DNA of 64,000 nucleotides from Naumovozyma dairenensis CBS 421. Its lineage: Eukaryota; Ascomycota; Saccharomycetes; Saccharomycetales; Saccharomycetaceae. Position 1 is the first letter of the stretch; the number at the start of each line of letters is the position of its first letter. The translations under genes were made by a program, and so were the position numbers. Under the pieces are notes generated by a model. The model was not told the origin of the DNA, did no database searches, and saw only the letters and a list, made by a program, of their open reading frames with translations. Shown in pieces: positions 39,847-54,269 of the stretch. The DNA lies in NCBI RefSeq assembly GCF_000227115.2, contig NC_016486.1:1-64000 (forward strand), read 5' to 3'.

Positions 39847-42800
39847 ATGAGTTCACCTGGCCCAACAAAAACTGCTCTGTCAGAACAAAAGGAATTGGAA
39901 CTAATTGAAAAAGTAGAGTTGAAATTAGCATTCGCAGATAATTCAATCAAATATCAACAAAATTTGGATATATTCTTAGCTCCATTATTATTAAAATTAA
40001 ATTCCATTCATGATTCAGTAAGAAAGGCAGTCTTTAATTCATTGAAAAATATATTATCAAGATTAAACACTTCAACTGATATTAAATTACCTATATCAAA
40101 ATTATTAAATCAAGTACATTCCCAATCTCAATCTCAATTGCAATCTGAAAATCAAGAATCAAATCAAGTCATACTGTACAGTCTATTATTAATATCAAAG
40201 GGAATTGATAGATTATCTAACGAGGAAAAACATGATTTAGTACCACAAGTAATGAATGGAATTTCCAAACTTTCTTCAATTTCAGCAAAGGCAAGAACTT
40301 TCCATATATTATGTAAATTATTATTATCATGGAACCCACCTTTAAAGGGGACTCCACAAGAACAAGATACCATAACATTCTTACATTTACCTGATTCAAA
40401 TGATTTCCAATTCTTACTAAATTATTTTACTAAATTTTTTTTCTTAATTCCAGCAAAACCAGATCCTCAAACCCCAACAATTATTCCAAGAGGTTATACA
40501 TGTCCAGGTTTATCCAAAGATGATGTTTCATTTTTCACTTATAGTGCTGGGATCACTTTCAATAAAGATCAATTATTAAAATTTAAATGGGGGATTTTCA
40601 AATTCGTAACAAATGGATTTGTATCAAATGATCAAGTGTTAATCAAATTCATATCCGTGGTATCCACAGATCAATCATCATCATCCTTATCAGAAGCAGC
40701 AATACAATTCAGTAAAAGATTACAAATACCACATGAAGATATAGATTTCATTCAATATTTAATTGATTTATATACAGGTGATAAATCAAATGGTATACCA
40801 CCTGTAAATCATTTCTTACAAGAAAAAATTTTAATTATTTTAAATTCAAGTATAGTGGCCACTTCAAATCATAAAAACGTTTCAAAAATTTGTTCCATTG
40901 GTTTAAACTCTTCTCATTTTAAATTAAGATCATTATGTTTAAATTTTATTCGTCATGTCACCAAGTATAACCACATGAATTTAATTGTTCAAGAACAAGA
41001 TGCTGCTGAGAACACAAGTGAAGATTTTACATTGAATATCAACATTGCATCATTAATTAGAAATAATTTACATGCAGAAGGATGGCCAAGATTACAATTG
41101 AATTCATCAACTCCAGTGTTCAGTACAACATTGGAACAAAGAAGATTACAATACGAAACATTAGGTGACATCTTAAAGAAAAATTTACAATTAATTTCAG
41201 ATTTCTCATTCATTGAATTTCTTTTCGATTCATTAATTGGTGATTTATCGGAATTTAGATCAAGTATTCAAGAAGCGTTATTATCATTATCTCATTATCT
41301 TTATAAATTACCACCATCATCAAAGGAAAAATTGAAAAAATTAGCAAGAACATATTTACAAAATGATGATAAACTTGAAAATGATCCTTCAAAATCATCA
41401 CAACAAGAATCGAAAGAAAATGTTGATTCAATAATGTCAGTTAGATTCATCTTAATAAAATTTATTAATGCAACTTTCCCATTTGATGATCAAGAAGCAA
41501 GATTATTTAATATTTTTGGTACTTCTCCATATAATAAGTTCGATATCATCGAACAATCCTTTAAAGGACTACATCCATATTGGTTTAGAATTGAACAAGC
41601 TTCAATCCGTCAAACGGATTCTGACTCTGACTCTGACTCTGACCCCGATAAAGATGGCGGCAAGATAATTAAAACTATTGATAAATTAGGTACAGATACT
41701 AATATACAAACAATTTTCCCCAATTTTAAAGATTTTATAGATTTAATATTATCAGAAATTGCTTCGATCCAAAACAACAACAACAACTTTTCCTCAACCA
41801 CACCTACCATAAGAAACTGTCTCAATACTGCAGTTAGATTCAGTAAACAGGCCCTAATATCACAAGCTATACAAAAACTAGAACAAGCAAAAATTATTGT
41901 CACACAAGATGAAGATTGGTCCATAAGAATTGAAAAATCAATTGAATTAGATGATAATGTATCCCTCGCAGTGAACAAATTGATTTCCCAATTCAATAGT
42001 GATCAATGGTTCCATGATTTTTTGAAATTACTTTGTGCCGAATTCATAATAAAGGATGGTAATGGTAAAATTATTGCAATCTCAAATAAACCAGATGTCA
42101 TCTTTGGTGACACATTACTAACCATCTTAAAATTATCGAATGTCACAATATTACAAAGCATTCAATCATTAGTTCCCGATTTATTCCATTATTTAGAAGG
42201 AATTCAAACTAATACGGATAAAGACTTAGAAATATGTGCTAATGTCCTTGCGATTATTACTTCAAGTGGCTCTTTTGATGATGTCTCGACCTCACAACTT
42301 TTAAGTAAAATATCCAATATCCCAACTGATACAACTAACTTAGTATCACAATTACCAGTTTTATATGTTTCCTCTTATATCATTCCAAGGTTGTATCTAA
42401 GAGATATGAATTCTCTGTTTATTCAAAACAATAAGCCTTTAATCAAATCGTTAATCGATCGTCTTATATCATCATTGAATTCTACAACAACAGGTTCTCC
42501 AAGGAAAACAATCTTGAAACTGATATCTCAAGTTCTTAAATACGGATTATTATCCATTTTAGATGAAATTGACAGAATATCAATTGTAGTATCAATCACA
42601 CAAAATATAAGAGATAAATTAATTAATGATGAAATTGCTATCGCAACATGGGGTTATCTATCATTATATTCCAATGAATTTGATGAAAATTTGAAATCTG
42701 AAATTTTTTATGAAAAATTGTTCGATACTTACACTTCGAAACAAGTTGAATTTCTTTTCACCACGGGTGAAGTAATGTCTATCCTGGCCGGTGGTTGGAA

Positions 42801-45666
42801 TTCTAAATTCTTACTTAAACAATTAGATTTGCTCGACATAAATCCATCAATAAGTTCCCTTCAAACAACATTCAATGATCAACATTTAGACACCATTCTT
42901 GATAAAGTATTAAAATCATGTGACTCCACAAAACCAAGTTTAAGAAAGGCAAGTTGTATTTGGCTTTTATCAATACTTCAATATTTAGGTCATCATCCAA
43001 AAGTGATTTCTCAATCATCTCAAATCCATTTAAGATTTATGAAATTTTTAGCTGACCGTGATGAATTCCTTCAAGAATCTGCAGCAAGAGGTTTAAGTTT
43101 AGTGTATGAGATTGGTAACGCAGATTTGAAGGAAACTATGATCAAGGGTCTTTTAAGATCATTCACAGATTCCACTTCAGCAGCCACTACCCAAATGACA
43201 TCCGGCTCACTCTCTGAAGAAACAACGTTATTTGAGCCTGGTATGATGAATACTGGAGATGGATCAGTGAGTACTTATAAAGATATATTGAATTTAGCTT
43301 CAGAAGTTGGTGATCCATCTCTTGTTTATAAATTCATGTCTTTGGCCAAAAGTTCTAGCCTATGGTCTTCAAGGAAAGGTATAGCATTTGGGATAGGCGC
43401 CATCATATCAAAATCATCATTAGAACAAATGTTATTAGAAGATCAATCTACTGCTAGAGTTTTAATTCCAAAATTATTTAGATATAGATTTGATCCTTAC
43501 TCAATTGTGTCGCGTTCAATGAATGATATATGGAACTCTTTAATTTCAAACTCATCAGCAGTTATCTCAAAATATTTTGATGATATTTTGAAGGAATTAT
43601 TAACTAGTATGTCTAATAAAGAATGGAGAGTTCGTGAAGCAAGTACAAATGCCTTGCTACAATTAATTCAAACTCAACCACAAGAAAAATTTAATGATCA
43701 GATTTTAGATATTTGGACTATGGGATTTAGAGTAATGGATGATATAAAAGAAAGTGTTAGAGAAGCAGGTACGAAATTTACAACTGTATTATCCAAGATA
43801 TTAGCAAGATCAATTGATATCAGTAACGGTGTTAAACCAGATAAATCAAAACAAATTCTAGATATGATTTTACCCTTTTTATTAGGTACAAAGGGCCTTA
43901 ATAGTGATGCCGAAGAAGTTAGAAAATTTTCCTTGACGACTTTAATTGATTTAGTGAAAAATACTGGTACAGCAATTAAACCGTATGCACCTGAGCTAGT
44001 TTATGATTTTACTTTATTATTCTCATCCATTGAACCTCAAGTAATTAATTATTTGACATTAAATGCTAAAAATTATAATATAGATGCAGAAACCATTGAT
44101 ATCCATAGACAGAAAGGTGTTATCGCTTCTCCTTTGTTTGAAACGATTGATAAATTAATATCAAAATCTGATGATTCGACAATGGAGGAACACATAAATT
44201 ACAGTATTAAAGCTGTGAAAAAATCAGTGGGGTTGCCTTCCAAAATTGCAGCTTCTCAAGTTATGATTTTGCTGGTGAAAAGATATGGTTTGGATTTGAA
44301 ATCATATACCGGTAAAATGTTGAAAGTCTGCATGAGCATGTTAGATGACAGGAATGAATCTGTGAATATGGCATTTGCAGTAACTATAGGACGTATATAT
44401 AATATTACCGGAGTAGATAAAGCAGTGAAGTACGCAAAACTGATAGTTGAAAGATATTTTAATGTTAATAATGCTTCTTCGAAGAACGTTGTTGGAGTAA
44501 CATTAGAAGCTATTTTGAATCAAGCACCTGCATCTTTTGAAAATTTGGGGGACATTTTTATCCCCTTGATATTTATTGGATCAAGCGATGTTGAAGAAAA
44601 AACTAGAACTCTCTATTCTAAAATATGGACAGAAGCATCGACATCTGGTGCAGGAGCAATTAAACTATATCTGAATGAAATATTAAATTTGGTGTCTGCT
44701 AATATTGTGTCGAATGATTTTGGGATTAGAAGATCATGCGCTAAATCTGTCTCTACCTTATGTCATATTATTGATGGGAACGTTCCAGAAGAACAGATTT
44801 TGAAATTATTTGAAATTCTTAATAAATCATTAATTGGAAGATCATGGGATGGGAAAGACTTGATTGTTGATGCATTAGTGTCAATAACAGGTAAATTTGA
44901 CGAGTTTGTGAAAAATAATAATGACTTGAAACAATCCATTTTGAAGACATGTAATACTGAAGTTTCTAGGAATAATGATTCATATGTTAAAAAAGTAATT
45001 CTTTCATATGCAAATCTATTAAAGATCTTCCCGGAAAAAGACTTGATTATTATATTGCTTTCTCGTTCACATCATATTTTAAACATCATACAAGAGAAAC
45101 AAGGTATGAATGATGAGATGAAAGGAAATGAAAATAATGATGTGGAATCTTCAAATAAGAGAATAAAGACTGATTCTGATGTCAGTAAAAAGTCTTCGAA
45201 GTCTAATATTGAAAAGGAAGAATACGTCATAAAGTTACTTCATTCCTGTGCGGATATATGTGAAGTACTAACTAAGAATGAAGATGCATCATTATACTCA
45301 GTTGAGCTTTTGGATTTTGTTGTAGATAATACTATATCATTATTTGAAAATGAAACCATAATTTACACGTGGAGAACTCAAATAGCAGGCAGTGAATTAG
45401 GTATCAAACTAACAAACTACAACAGCAATGAAGTACTTGATGAAGTTTTAAAACAAAGGTTGTCGAAATTATGGAATAAACTAATTAAATATAATAGTGA
45501 AAGAGAAACGATTGAAAATGTTAAATTGAAATTAATTAAGTTTGGAGGAGTTCTGATGAGTAAGTTTGTTGAGTTAAGACCCACTATTGAAGAATCGCTA
45601 CGCCGCATATCTGAACTTGATGAAACATCCAGAATCGTGAATGAGCTTAAGAATATCGGCTTATAA
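39847..45666 (+). CDS. ECM29: Proteasome-associated scaffold Ecm29
   Basis: 1939 residues; S. cerevisiae Ecm29 has 1868. It is a HEAT-repeat solenoid that links the 26S core and regulatory particles and acts in quality control. Helical repeat pairs run through the whole protein. Conserved family segments include EWRVREASTNALLQLIQ near residue 1260 and LARRSHHILNI-like SRSHHILNIIQEKQG near 1740. Ser/Gln-rich (QSQSQSQLQS) and Asp/Ser-rich (DSDSDSDSD) low-complexity inserts lie near residues 92-103 and 590-600. No stop or frameshift interrupts the frame. The position corresponds to YHL030W. Confidence 0.94.
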   Translation: MSSPGPTKTALSEQKELELIEKVELKLAFADNSIKYQQNLDIFLAPLLLKLNSIHDSVRKAVFNSLKNILSRLNTSTDIKLPISKLLNQVHSQSQSQLQSENQESNQVILYSLLLISKGIDRLSNEEKHDLVPQVMNGISKLSSISAKARTFHILCKLLLSWNPPLKGTPQEQDTITFLHLPDSNDFQFLLNYFTKFFFLIPAKPDPQTPTIIPRGYTCPGLSKDDVSFFTYSAGITFNKDQLLKFKWGIFKFVTNGFVSNDQVLIKFISVVSTDQSSSSLSEAAIQFSKRLQIPHEDIDFIQYLIDLYTGDKSNGIPPVNHFLQEKILIILNSSIVATSNHKNVSKICSIGLNSSHFKLRSLCLNFIRHVTKYNHMNLIVQEQDAAENTSEDFTLNINIASLIRNNLHAEGWPRLQLNSSTPVFSTTLEQRRLQYETLGDILKKNLQLISDFSFIEFLFDSLIGDLSEFRSSIQEALLSLSHYLYKLPPSSKEKLKKLARTYLQNDDKLENDPSKSSQQESKENVDSIMSVRFILIKFINATFPFDDQEARLFNIFGTSPYNKFDIIEQSFKGLHPYWFRIEQASIRQTDSDSDSDSDPDKDGGKIIKTIDKLGTDTNIQTIFPNFKDFIDLILSEIASIQNNNNNFSSTTPTIRNCLNTAVRFSKQALISQAIQKLEQAKIIVTQDEDWSIRIEKSIELDDNVSLAVNKLISQFNSDQWFHDFLKLLCAEFIIKDGNGKIIAISNKPDVIFGDTLLTILKLSNVTILQSIQSLVPDLFHYLEGIQTNTDKDLEICANVLAIITSSGSFDDVSTSQLLSKISNIPTDTTNLVSQLPVLYVSSYIIPRLYLRDMNSLFIQNNKPLIKSLIDRLISSLNSTTTGSPRKTILKLISQVLKYGLLSILDEIDRISIVVSITQNIRDKLINDEIAIATWGYLSLYSNEFDENLKSEIFYEKLFDTYTSKQVEFLFTTGEVMSILAGGWNSKFLLKQLDLLDINPSISSLQTTFNDQHLDTILDKVLKSCDSTKPSLRKASCIWLLSILQYLGHHPKVISQSSQIHLRFMKFLADRDEFLQESAARGLSLVYEIGNADLKETMIKGLLRSFTDSTSAATTQMTSGSLSEETTLFEPGMMNTGDGSVSTYKDILNLASEVGDPSLVYKFMSLAKSSSLWSSRKGIAFGIGAIISKSSLEQMLLEDQSTARVLIPKLFRYRFDPYSIVSRSMNDIWNSLISNSSAVISKYFDDILKELLTSMSNKEWRVREASTNALLQLIQTQPQEKFNDQILDIWTMGFRVMDDIKESVREAGTKFTTVLSKILARSIDISNGVKPDKSKQILDMILPFLLGTKGLNSDAEEVRKFSLTTLIDLVKNTGTAIKPYAPELVYDFTLLFSSIEPQVINYLTLNAKNYNIDAETIDIHRQKGVIASPLFETIDKLISKSDDSTMEEHINYSIKAVKKSVGLPSKIAASQVMILLVKRYGLDLKSYTGKMLKVCMSMLDDRNESVNMAFAVTIGRIYNITGVDKAVKYAKLIVERYFNVNNASSKNVVGVTLEAILNQAPASFENLGDIFIPLIFIGSSDVEEKTRTLYSKIWTEASTSGAGAIKLYLNEILNLVSANIVSNDFGIRRSCAKSVSTLCHIIDGNVPEEQILKLFEILNKSLIGRSWDGKDLIVDALVSITGKFDEFVKNNNDLKQSILKTCNTEVSRNNDSYVKKVILSYANLLKIFPEKDLIIILLSRSHHILNIIQEKQGMNDEMKGNENNDVESSNKRIKTDSDVSKKSSKSNIEKEEYVIKLLHSCADICEVLTKNEDASLYSVELLDFVVDNTISLFENETIIYTWRTQIAGSELGIKLTNYNSNEVLDEVLKQRLSKLWNKLIKYNSERETIENVKLKLIKFGGVLMSKFVELRPTIEESLRRISELDETSRIVNELKNIGL

Positions 45667-45882
45667 TTAAAACTATAGCCTACCCCCCGCCAAAAACAGC
45701 TAAAAGCAATAATATAAAAACTTCAAATTGTCCCGATTGACTCAGAGACAGATAGTCATTTATAGAGGAATAGAATATTGTAATTGAACATACGTAATTT
45801 ACTTTAAATTGTTCGTGTATATACTCTTTACATAATTACACAGATTCAAAGACGATAGTAACATCCAGGCAGCGCCTAAATT

Positions 45883-48176
<2,294 letters not shown>

Positions 48177-49109
48177 TTAGCGGAAGGGATTAGTTAAAGA
48201 AAACTTTTTTTTCGAATTGTCCATATTATCTGTTTCTAATAAAGTATTTGATGTTTCATTCAAATAATGACTGTATGAATTATCCTCAGAAATATAAGTG
48301 TCATTAGTATTATCAATAGAAGTATCCACCAAGTTGGATTCTTCTTCTTCTAATGGATCCAATCTAAACCTAGAAGATGAAGTTCTTAAAAAATCACTGG
48401 TATTTTTTAATGGTCTTCTTTTTAAATCTATACTATTCGAGTTACCACTACTACTTTGTCTATATGCAATTGAAGATGTATTACCATTACCATTATCGTT
48501 GTTATCTCTTCGTATAAAGTATCTTTCTGAGTTTGAACTTGATCTATTTACCATCATTACATCTGATTTAGTAAATGAGTTTCTCAAATGACTATTATCA
48601 GTAGACTTTCTTCCTGGAGAAGAAATACTTGATCTAAATTGAATGACATCCTTCCTTCGTTGTTCTAATAAGTTTTCATTATTAATTAAGTTAGTCATAT
48701 CCTCTGCTATAACTTTGATTTGTCCAATCATTTTACTATCAGCACTGTTATCTTGAAGTTGGAAATTGCATTTCTTAGTAATGTTTTCAACTAGATAAAA
48801 ATTCAATCTTAACCATTCAATAAATTCATTTGATCCATTGTTAATCAAGTAAGATATTAGAGTCAATGTCTTAATAATATAAACAGAGGTCTTATGGCTC
48901 AATTTCTTATTAGAAGATGTAGCAGATGATAATCTTTTCTTAATGACTTGAATGATATCTTTTAAAGTCTTGGGACTATATGTTAGGACAGATATTTCAT
49001 TCATCAAAGTACCTGTAGCACCTGTAGTTTCGTTGTCATCTGTAGCTTGTTTCACTTTAGATTCAGTAGGCGTTTGAACAAAATTTTTCACTGTATCAAA
49101 TAGTGGCAT
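48177..49109 (-). CDS. ENT4: Epsin-like ENTH-domain protein
   Basis: 310 residues from the ATG at 49109 (MPLFDTVKNF; the frame above has only a GTG); S. cerevisiae Ent4 has 247. ENTH proteins bind phosphoinositides; Ent4 acts in endosomal and vacuolar sorting. The domain covers about residues 1-140 with ESKVKQATDDNETTGATG and EISVLTYSPKTLKDIIQVI. After it come the conserved QFRSSISSPGRKSTDNSHL and a long Ser/Asn-rich linker. The last residues NPFR match the end of S. cerevisiae Ent4 and contain an NPF motif, the usual EH-domain ligand. Length is larger because of the linker. Confidence 0.93.
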   Translation of the reverse strand: MPLFDTVKNFVQTPTESKVKQATDDNETTGATGTLMNEISVLTYSPKTLKDIIQVIKKRLSSATSSNKKLSHKTSVYIIKTLTLISYLINNGSNEFIEWLRLNFYLVENITKKCNFQLQDNSADSKMIGQIKVIAEDMTNLINNENLLEQRRKDVIQFRSSISSPGRKSTDNSHLRNSFTKSDVMMVNRSSSNSERYFIRRDNNDNGNGNTSSIAYRQSSSGNSNSIDLKRRPLKNTSDFLRTSSSRFRLDPLEEEESNLVDTSIDNTNDTYISEDNSYSHYLNETSNTLLETDNMDNSKKKFSLTNPFR

Positions 49110-49405
49110 CTCTGGTTGTGCTAATGTACTTGTGTCCGAGTGAAGCACTTTCTTCTTCTACTTCTCCTGGGTTTTGATGATCTACTTCAATTTGCGAGTT
49201 ATATATATATAATAGAGGTTTTTTCAATCGAATTTAATTTCTCGGCAATACACAAATGAGTCGCTTTCTATTATAATACAGTAACTAAGCAAACTTGCTT
49301 GGCAAAAAATAGGAAAGAGAATAACTAGTTATGTAGTACATGTGATTACTCAAAATATGTATATATGGTATGGTATGGTATTTTTTGCTTGCCCGAATTA
49401 ATCAA

Positions 49406-51553
49406 TCAATCATTTGTTGAAGTTTCTTCCAATTCTCTATATAACCATTTCCTCCAAATATCACCGGCATTATTTAAAATATTATTAAATGAATGAGAAG
49501 ACTTACCATCATTGCCTAATTCTATCATCATATGAGAAGACGAAGCCGATGCTGATGAAGTTGTCGATGTAGCGATGTTGTTATTACTACTATTTGTATT
49601 ATCATTTGCGTTGATTGAAGTAGGTTTTAAAGGTTGTGAAAATAAATTATCATTTGGTGGTAATGTCGCAGTAGTTGTAGTAGTAGTAGTTGTACTCCGA
49701 TTTATAATGGTGGATGGCGTGGGTATATTTAAAGAATCTGGATCGTATAATTTTCTAAAATTGAAATCATCTGTCTTGGATAACATTGGAATATTACTTA
49801 AGAATTCTGAAATTTCAGTTTCTTCAAATTCTAATAGTTTAAATTCATTATATTGTAGGATGGCAATATAGATAAAAATTAATTCAATATGAGGGTCAAT
49901 CAATGAATACGGTATCATTGGAATATTTGCCGCTATTGTTGTTGTTGTTGTTGTTGTGCTTGTGTTTGTGTTTGTATTCATCGTGTTTGTGCTTGAATTT
50001 TTGGAATTTGTACCATCGTATCTATTTCTAAATAGAATTTCTTTGAAGATGTTATAATCGTAGGGAAATTGTTTAGATCCCATTGCGACAGAATCCAAAT
50101 CAGGGAACCAAAATGGGTCATTTTTCTTCAAAAATGGTTCTATAAGTTGATATTGTGTTGTTGAATAAAGTTGATCAAATTTCTTGGTATTATAATTTAA
50201 GAAGAAATTGATTGATTCTACTGTTGGTTTTGGTCTCCAACCTAATAATATATCCCATAATCTACCTCTATCTTGTCTTTGTAAAGCTTTTGCACCTGAA
50301 AATTTCAACCACCAATAAAGCCATTTGTTTTTGATTGTAGTTGGTTGTAAAGAACTTTCCTCCGTTAAAGGTTGATATAATTCTGGTAATATGGATGAAA
50401 ATACTTTAAAGAAGATTTGAGTTTGGAATGATAAATCACCACCAGAAAGGATTGGGAAATAATTTGTTAAGTTTGAAATTTTATCAATTGGAGGGAAATC
50501 ATTATTAATATTTGTGTTTGCTAAATTAGTATCCGGGCAATTCAAAATTATTAGACATAGCCTTTCAAATAGTTGATCGAAATTGAAAAGATGTGAATTT
50601 TTATCATTTAATTTTAATCTCTTTCGGATATGATTAGGTAGTGGATATTCTTGATACAAATAATTTAATGATAAGGAGCGCTCATCTTTCGATTCTTTGT
50701 TATGATTATTATGATGGTTAGATATCATTAAAAGTTTGTTTTTTTGATGATAATATCTTTTCCCAGTTAATAATAAAGGACCGAGTTCATCATCATTATT
50801 ATTATTACTGTCATCATTGTCAGAGTTGCATGGAGAGCACCATTCAGCTAAACCTAATGCAATCCAAGTTAATCCCAGTTCATAATTAAATATTCTTGAC
50901 CATTTAGATAAGAAGTTTAGTATAGCTGTTTTCAATAAATCTATCACTTCATTTTCATCATTAATATTCGGTATCAACTTCGTATCGTTACTATTTTCAT
51001 TGTTATTATTGTTATGTGAAGGAGAGGTCATGGTATCATTAGATACATTTGATGTTGAATGATTTATTTTATTATGAGAATTAGTTTTCTTGTAATGGAA
51101 ATATTTTTTCAAATCATGTAAGATGATTGATTCTAAATCTTTCGTATTTGGATCCTTTGTTTTCTCTTTTACTTCTGGAGAAGAAGGAGAAGGTGATGAA
51201 GAGGATAATGAAGCTACTTTCCTTGAGGTATGAGAATTGATACTTATATTATTTGAATTCTCAATGACATGATATTTATTTGTCATGGAGTCCCAAGTGA
51301 CAGTATTTGGATCAATATTTGGAGATATGGACATTGGGTGATATTTAAGTAAGATGGGCCATACCAGATGTCTTAATTGCGGAGGGATACCATCATTTCT
51401 TGCAATATATGCTAGAGCAACATGATCGTTATTATTAATTAAATCTATTACTAAGTTTATAAGGTTCCTATTTCTGTCTTGTTGTTTTAAATTTTTTAGA
51501 TGATGATGAGATGAAGGTAATGACGTAGTAGATGATTTTTTATTCTCAGGCAT
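49406..51553 (-). CDS. OCA5: TBC/Rab-GAP-like protein of the OCA group
   Basis: 715 residues from the ATG at 51553; S. cerevisiae Oca5 has 679. It is a cytoplasmic protein with a partial TBC domain, grouped genetically with the Oca phosphatases. Conserved blocks are GIPPQLRHLVWPILLKYHPM near residues 50-70, LGLTWIALGLAEWC, GGDLSFQTQIFFKVFSSILPELYQPLTEESSLQP and SGAKALQRQDRGRLWDILLGWRP. The catalytic Arg/Gln fingers of active TBC GAPs are not clear. Asn- and Thr-rich low-complexity inserts lie between blocks. The end GDIWRKWLYRELEE matches the family terminus. Divergent from RIM101, as in S. cerevisiae (YHL029C). Confidence 0.92.
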   Translation of the reverse strand: MPENKKSSTTSLPSSHHHLKNLKQQDRNRNLINLVIDLINNNDHVALAYIARNDGIPPQLRHLVWPILLKYHPMSISPNIDPNTVTWDSMTNKYHVIENSNNISINSHTSRKVASLSSSSPSPSSPEVKEKTKDPNTKDLESIILHDLKKYFHYKKTNSHNKINHSTSNVSNDTMTSPSHNNNNNENSNDTKLIPNINDENEVIDLLKTAILNFLSKWSRIFNYELGLTWIALGLAEWCSPCNSDNDDSNNNNDDELGPLLLTGKRYYHQKNKLLMISNHHNNHNKESKDERSLSLNYLYQEYPLPNHIRKRLKLNDKNSHLFNFDQLFERLCLIILNCPDTNLANTNINNDFPPIDKISNLTNYFPILSGGDLSFQTQIFFKVFSSILPELYQPLTEESSLQPTTIKNKWLYWWLKFSGAKALQRQDRGRLWDILLGWRPKPTVESINFFLNYNTKKFDQLYSTTQYQLIEPFLKKNDPFWFPDLDSVAMGSKQFPYDYNIFKEILFRNRYDGTNSKNSSTNTMNTNTNTSTTTTTTTIAANIPMIPYSLIDPHIELIFIYIAILQYNEFKLLEFEETEISEFLSNIPMLSKTDDFNFRKLYDPDSLNIPTPSTIINRSTTTTTTTTATLPPNDNLFSQPLKPTSINANDNTNSSNNNIATSTTSSASASSSHMMIELGNDGKSSHSFNNILNNAGDIWRKWLYRELEETSTND

Positions 51554-52361
51554 TATTATCTTGTAATAAGTGAGCAGTTGTTGTTTTCTTCTAAAATATT
51601 GTAGGTTGGTATATTCTCCAATCAAATCTAACTTATATACTTTCAAATTGTGTTATTGCGACAACTAATGAATAGTGTAATTGTCTGTTTCTCTAGAAAT
51701 ACTCTGGATGTAGGGGAATGATTTTATTTTCAAAGCAGCATATATATCGAATAGAAATATGATATTATATGATATTTGACGACAGATATTCTAAATAATC
51801 TTTATGGTTGGCCACACTTCATCCAATCTTCTATAAATAAACCATAGTAGTGTTCTCTTTATGGTAATCAATCAATTAATCAATCATCATCATCCTCATC
51901 ATCAGTAGTAGTTTGTATTGATGTTGTGAAAAATGATTCATATACTTCCGAAAGACATTTCTACACCTCCAAACCACGTGATAATGGCTTTAGGGTTTTA
52001 TTCAACATTTTATTAGGGATAGGAACAAAAATGCTGGAACAAGCCCTTAGGGTTTGTTAATTCAACCACGTGCACCAGTTCACCCAGACACCCTGGAATT
52101 TTTGGGTTTTTTTCAAAGGTTTTTCTCAAAAAAAGAACTGCGCCGTCTGTCTGTACTAATGGTAATGATAGTAATGGTGATAAGTAATAGTAATAATTTC
52201 CAGCTGTTATAATTATTATTATTGCTATTATCATCAGAACAGAACTTTTCCATAAGAAATAGTGAACTTTATAGGTCAAGAAGTCAGATACTCAAGAAAA
52301 CTGCGTCACACGATAATATCCCAAGAGAGACTTTCGAGCAAAAACCAAAGATATTCAAAAG
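51554..52361. other. Divergent promoter region between OCA5 and RIM101
   Basis: 808 bp, with (ATC)n near 51882-51903 and ATT-rich tracts near 52185-52230. A CACGTG E-box is at 51975-51980 and another at 52067-52072. The WSC4 gene found in this interval in S. cerevisiae is absent. Confidence 0.5.
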
Positions 52362-53601
52362 ATGGCCGTCCTTTTGCAAGACCTTTTGAATAACGATTCA
52401 GTAGCAGGAGGAAATTCCCAGCGCAATACCAATCAAACAACAATAAATGCAGATGTTACAAACGTACCAAGGTCATCTCCAAATGGCTACCCTGTCAACA
52501 GAGATACTAATAACCATAATCATGGTAGTAACGCAACCTCGCTTGCATCTCGATCTCACTCTCCTACCGCGGTTCCAATCAGTATGATGATGACTGAACC
52601 CATTTCAAGCATTCCTAAAGGAAATGTTACTCCACATTATATTCATCATAATGAACAACAAAAATCCATCGGTACGACTTTCCCAATCTCTCCTAACAAT
52701 GAAAGAAAATCTTCTCAAACTGATTCCACTACAAGCACTTCCTCTTATGCAGATTCCCATCCAAGTCCAACAACTTTAAGTCCTCCATCTTCAGCAGCAT
52801 CTCCTCCTTCTCATCCGTCATCATCATCGTCATCGACCTCTTCTCCGTCTGCTGAAGAAGACCATCCTACGATGACAAATGCCGCCGCCGCTACAACTAA
52901 TAATAACACCGATATATTGGTTTGTAAATGGAGCGATTGTCATGAAAGTTTCAATCAACCTGATCTCTTATATCTTCACTTATGTCAAGATCATGTCGGT
53001 AGAAAATCAAAAAAGAATCTACAATTAAATTGTCAATGGGAAAATTGTTGTACAAAGACTGATAAAAGAGATCATATTACATCTCATTTAAGAGTTCATA
53101 TCCCTTTGAAACCATTCCAGTGTTCCACTTGTACCAAGAAATTTAAAAGACCACAAGATTTGAAAAAGCATTTAAAGACTCATTTGGAATCAAATTCCAT
53201 TAAAAGGAAAAGAAGAGGTCCTAAGATTGGATCCAAAAAGAAGAACTTTATCACAAAGGATACAAACACGACTTCTGTACTACCACACTTGGTACCATTG
53301 AATCAATTCGTTTCTAATGAATTAAATTCATTCGACCCAATTTATACTTCAAAATTGAGTAATAGATTGCAAAATACTACTATAATCCCACATGATAATA
53401 ATAATAATAATAATAATAATACGAAAGTTAATTCTCACACCGCTGCTAATGCTGTTAACTTCTTTACAAGTTTATCAAGTAACATGAGAAATATATTAAA
53501 TCATTCAAACACAAACACAAGCAATACAGCATCCTATCAATCATCTTATGTTCAAGCACCTCCTTCATCAACATCATCATCTTCATTCCCACAGCAGCAG
53601 C

Positions 53602-53633
<32 letters not shown>

Positions 53634-54269
53634 ACACCAATAATATTAACAAAATATCCGCAATTGCCATCTTTAACAAATAACTTCAATCATACTCATC
53701 ATCCACAGTTACCAATCCAACAGCAACAACAACAAATGCAAATGCAAATGCAAACGCAAATGCAAAGCATTGTTATGGAAGGCAATGGTTCTAACTCAAC
53801 TAGTAATTTCACATTACCACCACTTTCATTCAACCCACCTACAGCTACTTCTACCTCTTCTTCACCTCATTGCATCATTCCAATTATTACTCCTCGTTAC
53901 GTTGCATATGATAGAACAAATTCAGTTGCAGGTACTAACAACTCTTATTATAATCACAACAACAATAACAACTACAGCAATAATACAATCGGTTTCAGTA
54001 CCATTCAAAAGAACAACAATAAGAAGAAAGATGAAACTGAAGCAACCATTGATGATAAATTATTATCTCTAGCTATCAATGATCATGACGATGAAGAAAT
54101 GTTCTTGGATACTTTGGAATATGTAAACATTATCAAAGATTATTATCTTTGTTCCTTATTAGAAGATGAATATAGTGATGATGATAATGATGATTCAAAT
54201 GAGGAAATGAAGTTGAAAAAAAATGATTCCGTCCTAAAAAATAGAAAATACCCAAGAGTATTGATATAA
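52362..54269 (+). CDS. RIM101: Alkaline-pH response zinc-finger regulator
   Basis: 635 residues; S. cerevisiae Rim101 has 625. It is a PacC-type factor, activated by C-terminal cleavage at alkaline pH, which represses NRG1 and SMP1. Three C2H2 fingers cover about residues 184-278: [10 protein letters not shown]...[31 protein letters not shown], and [22 protein letters not shown] basic stretch [14 protein letters not shown] follows, a likely nuclear signal. The middle part is rich in Asn, Ser and Gln with Gln runs near residues 412-425 and MQ repeats near 460-472. The acidic C-terminal tail ([24 protein letters not shown]) corresponds to the region removed by Rim13. Confidence 0.95.
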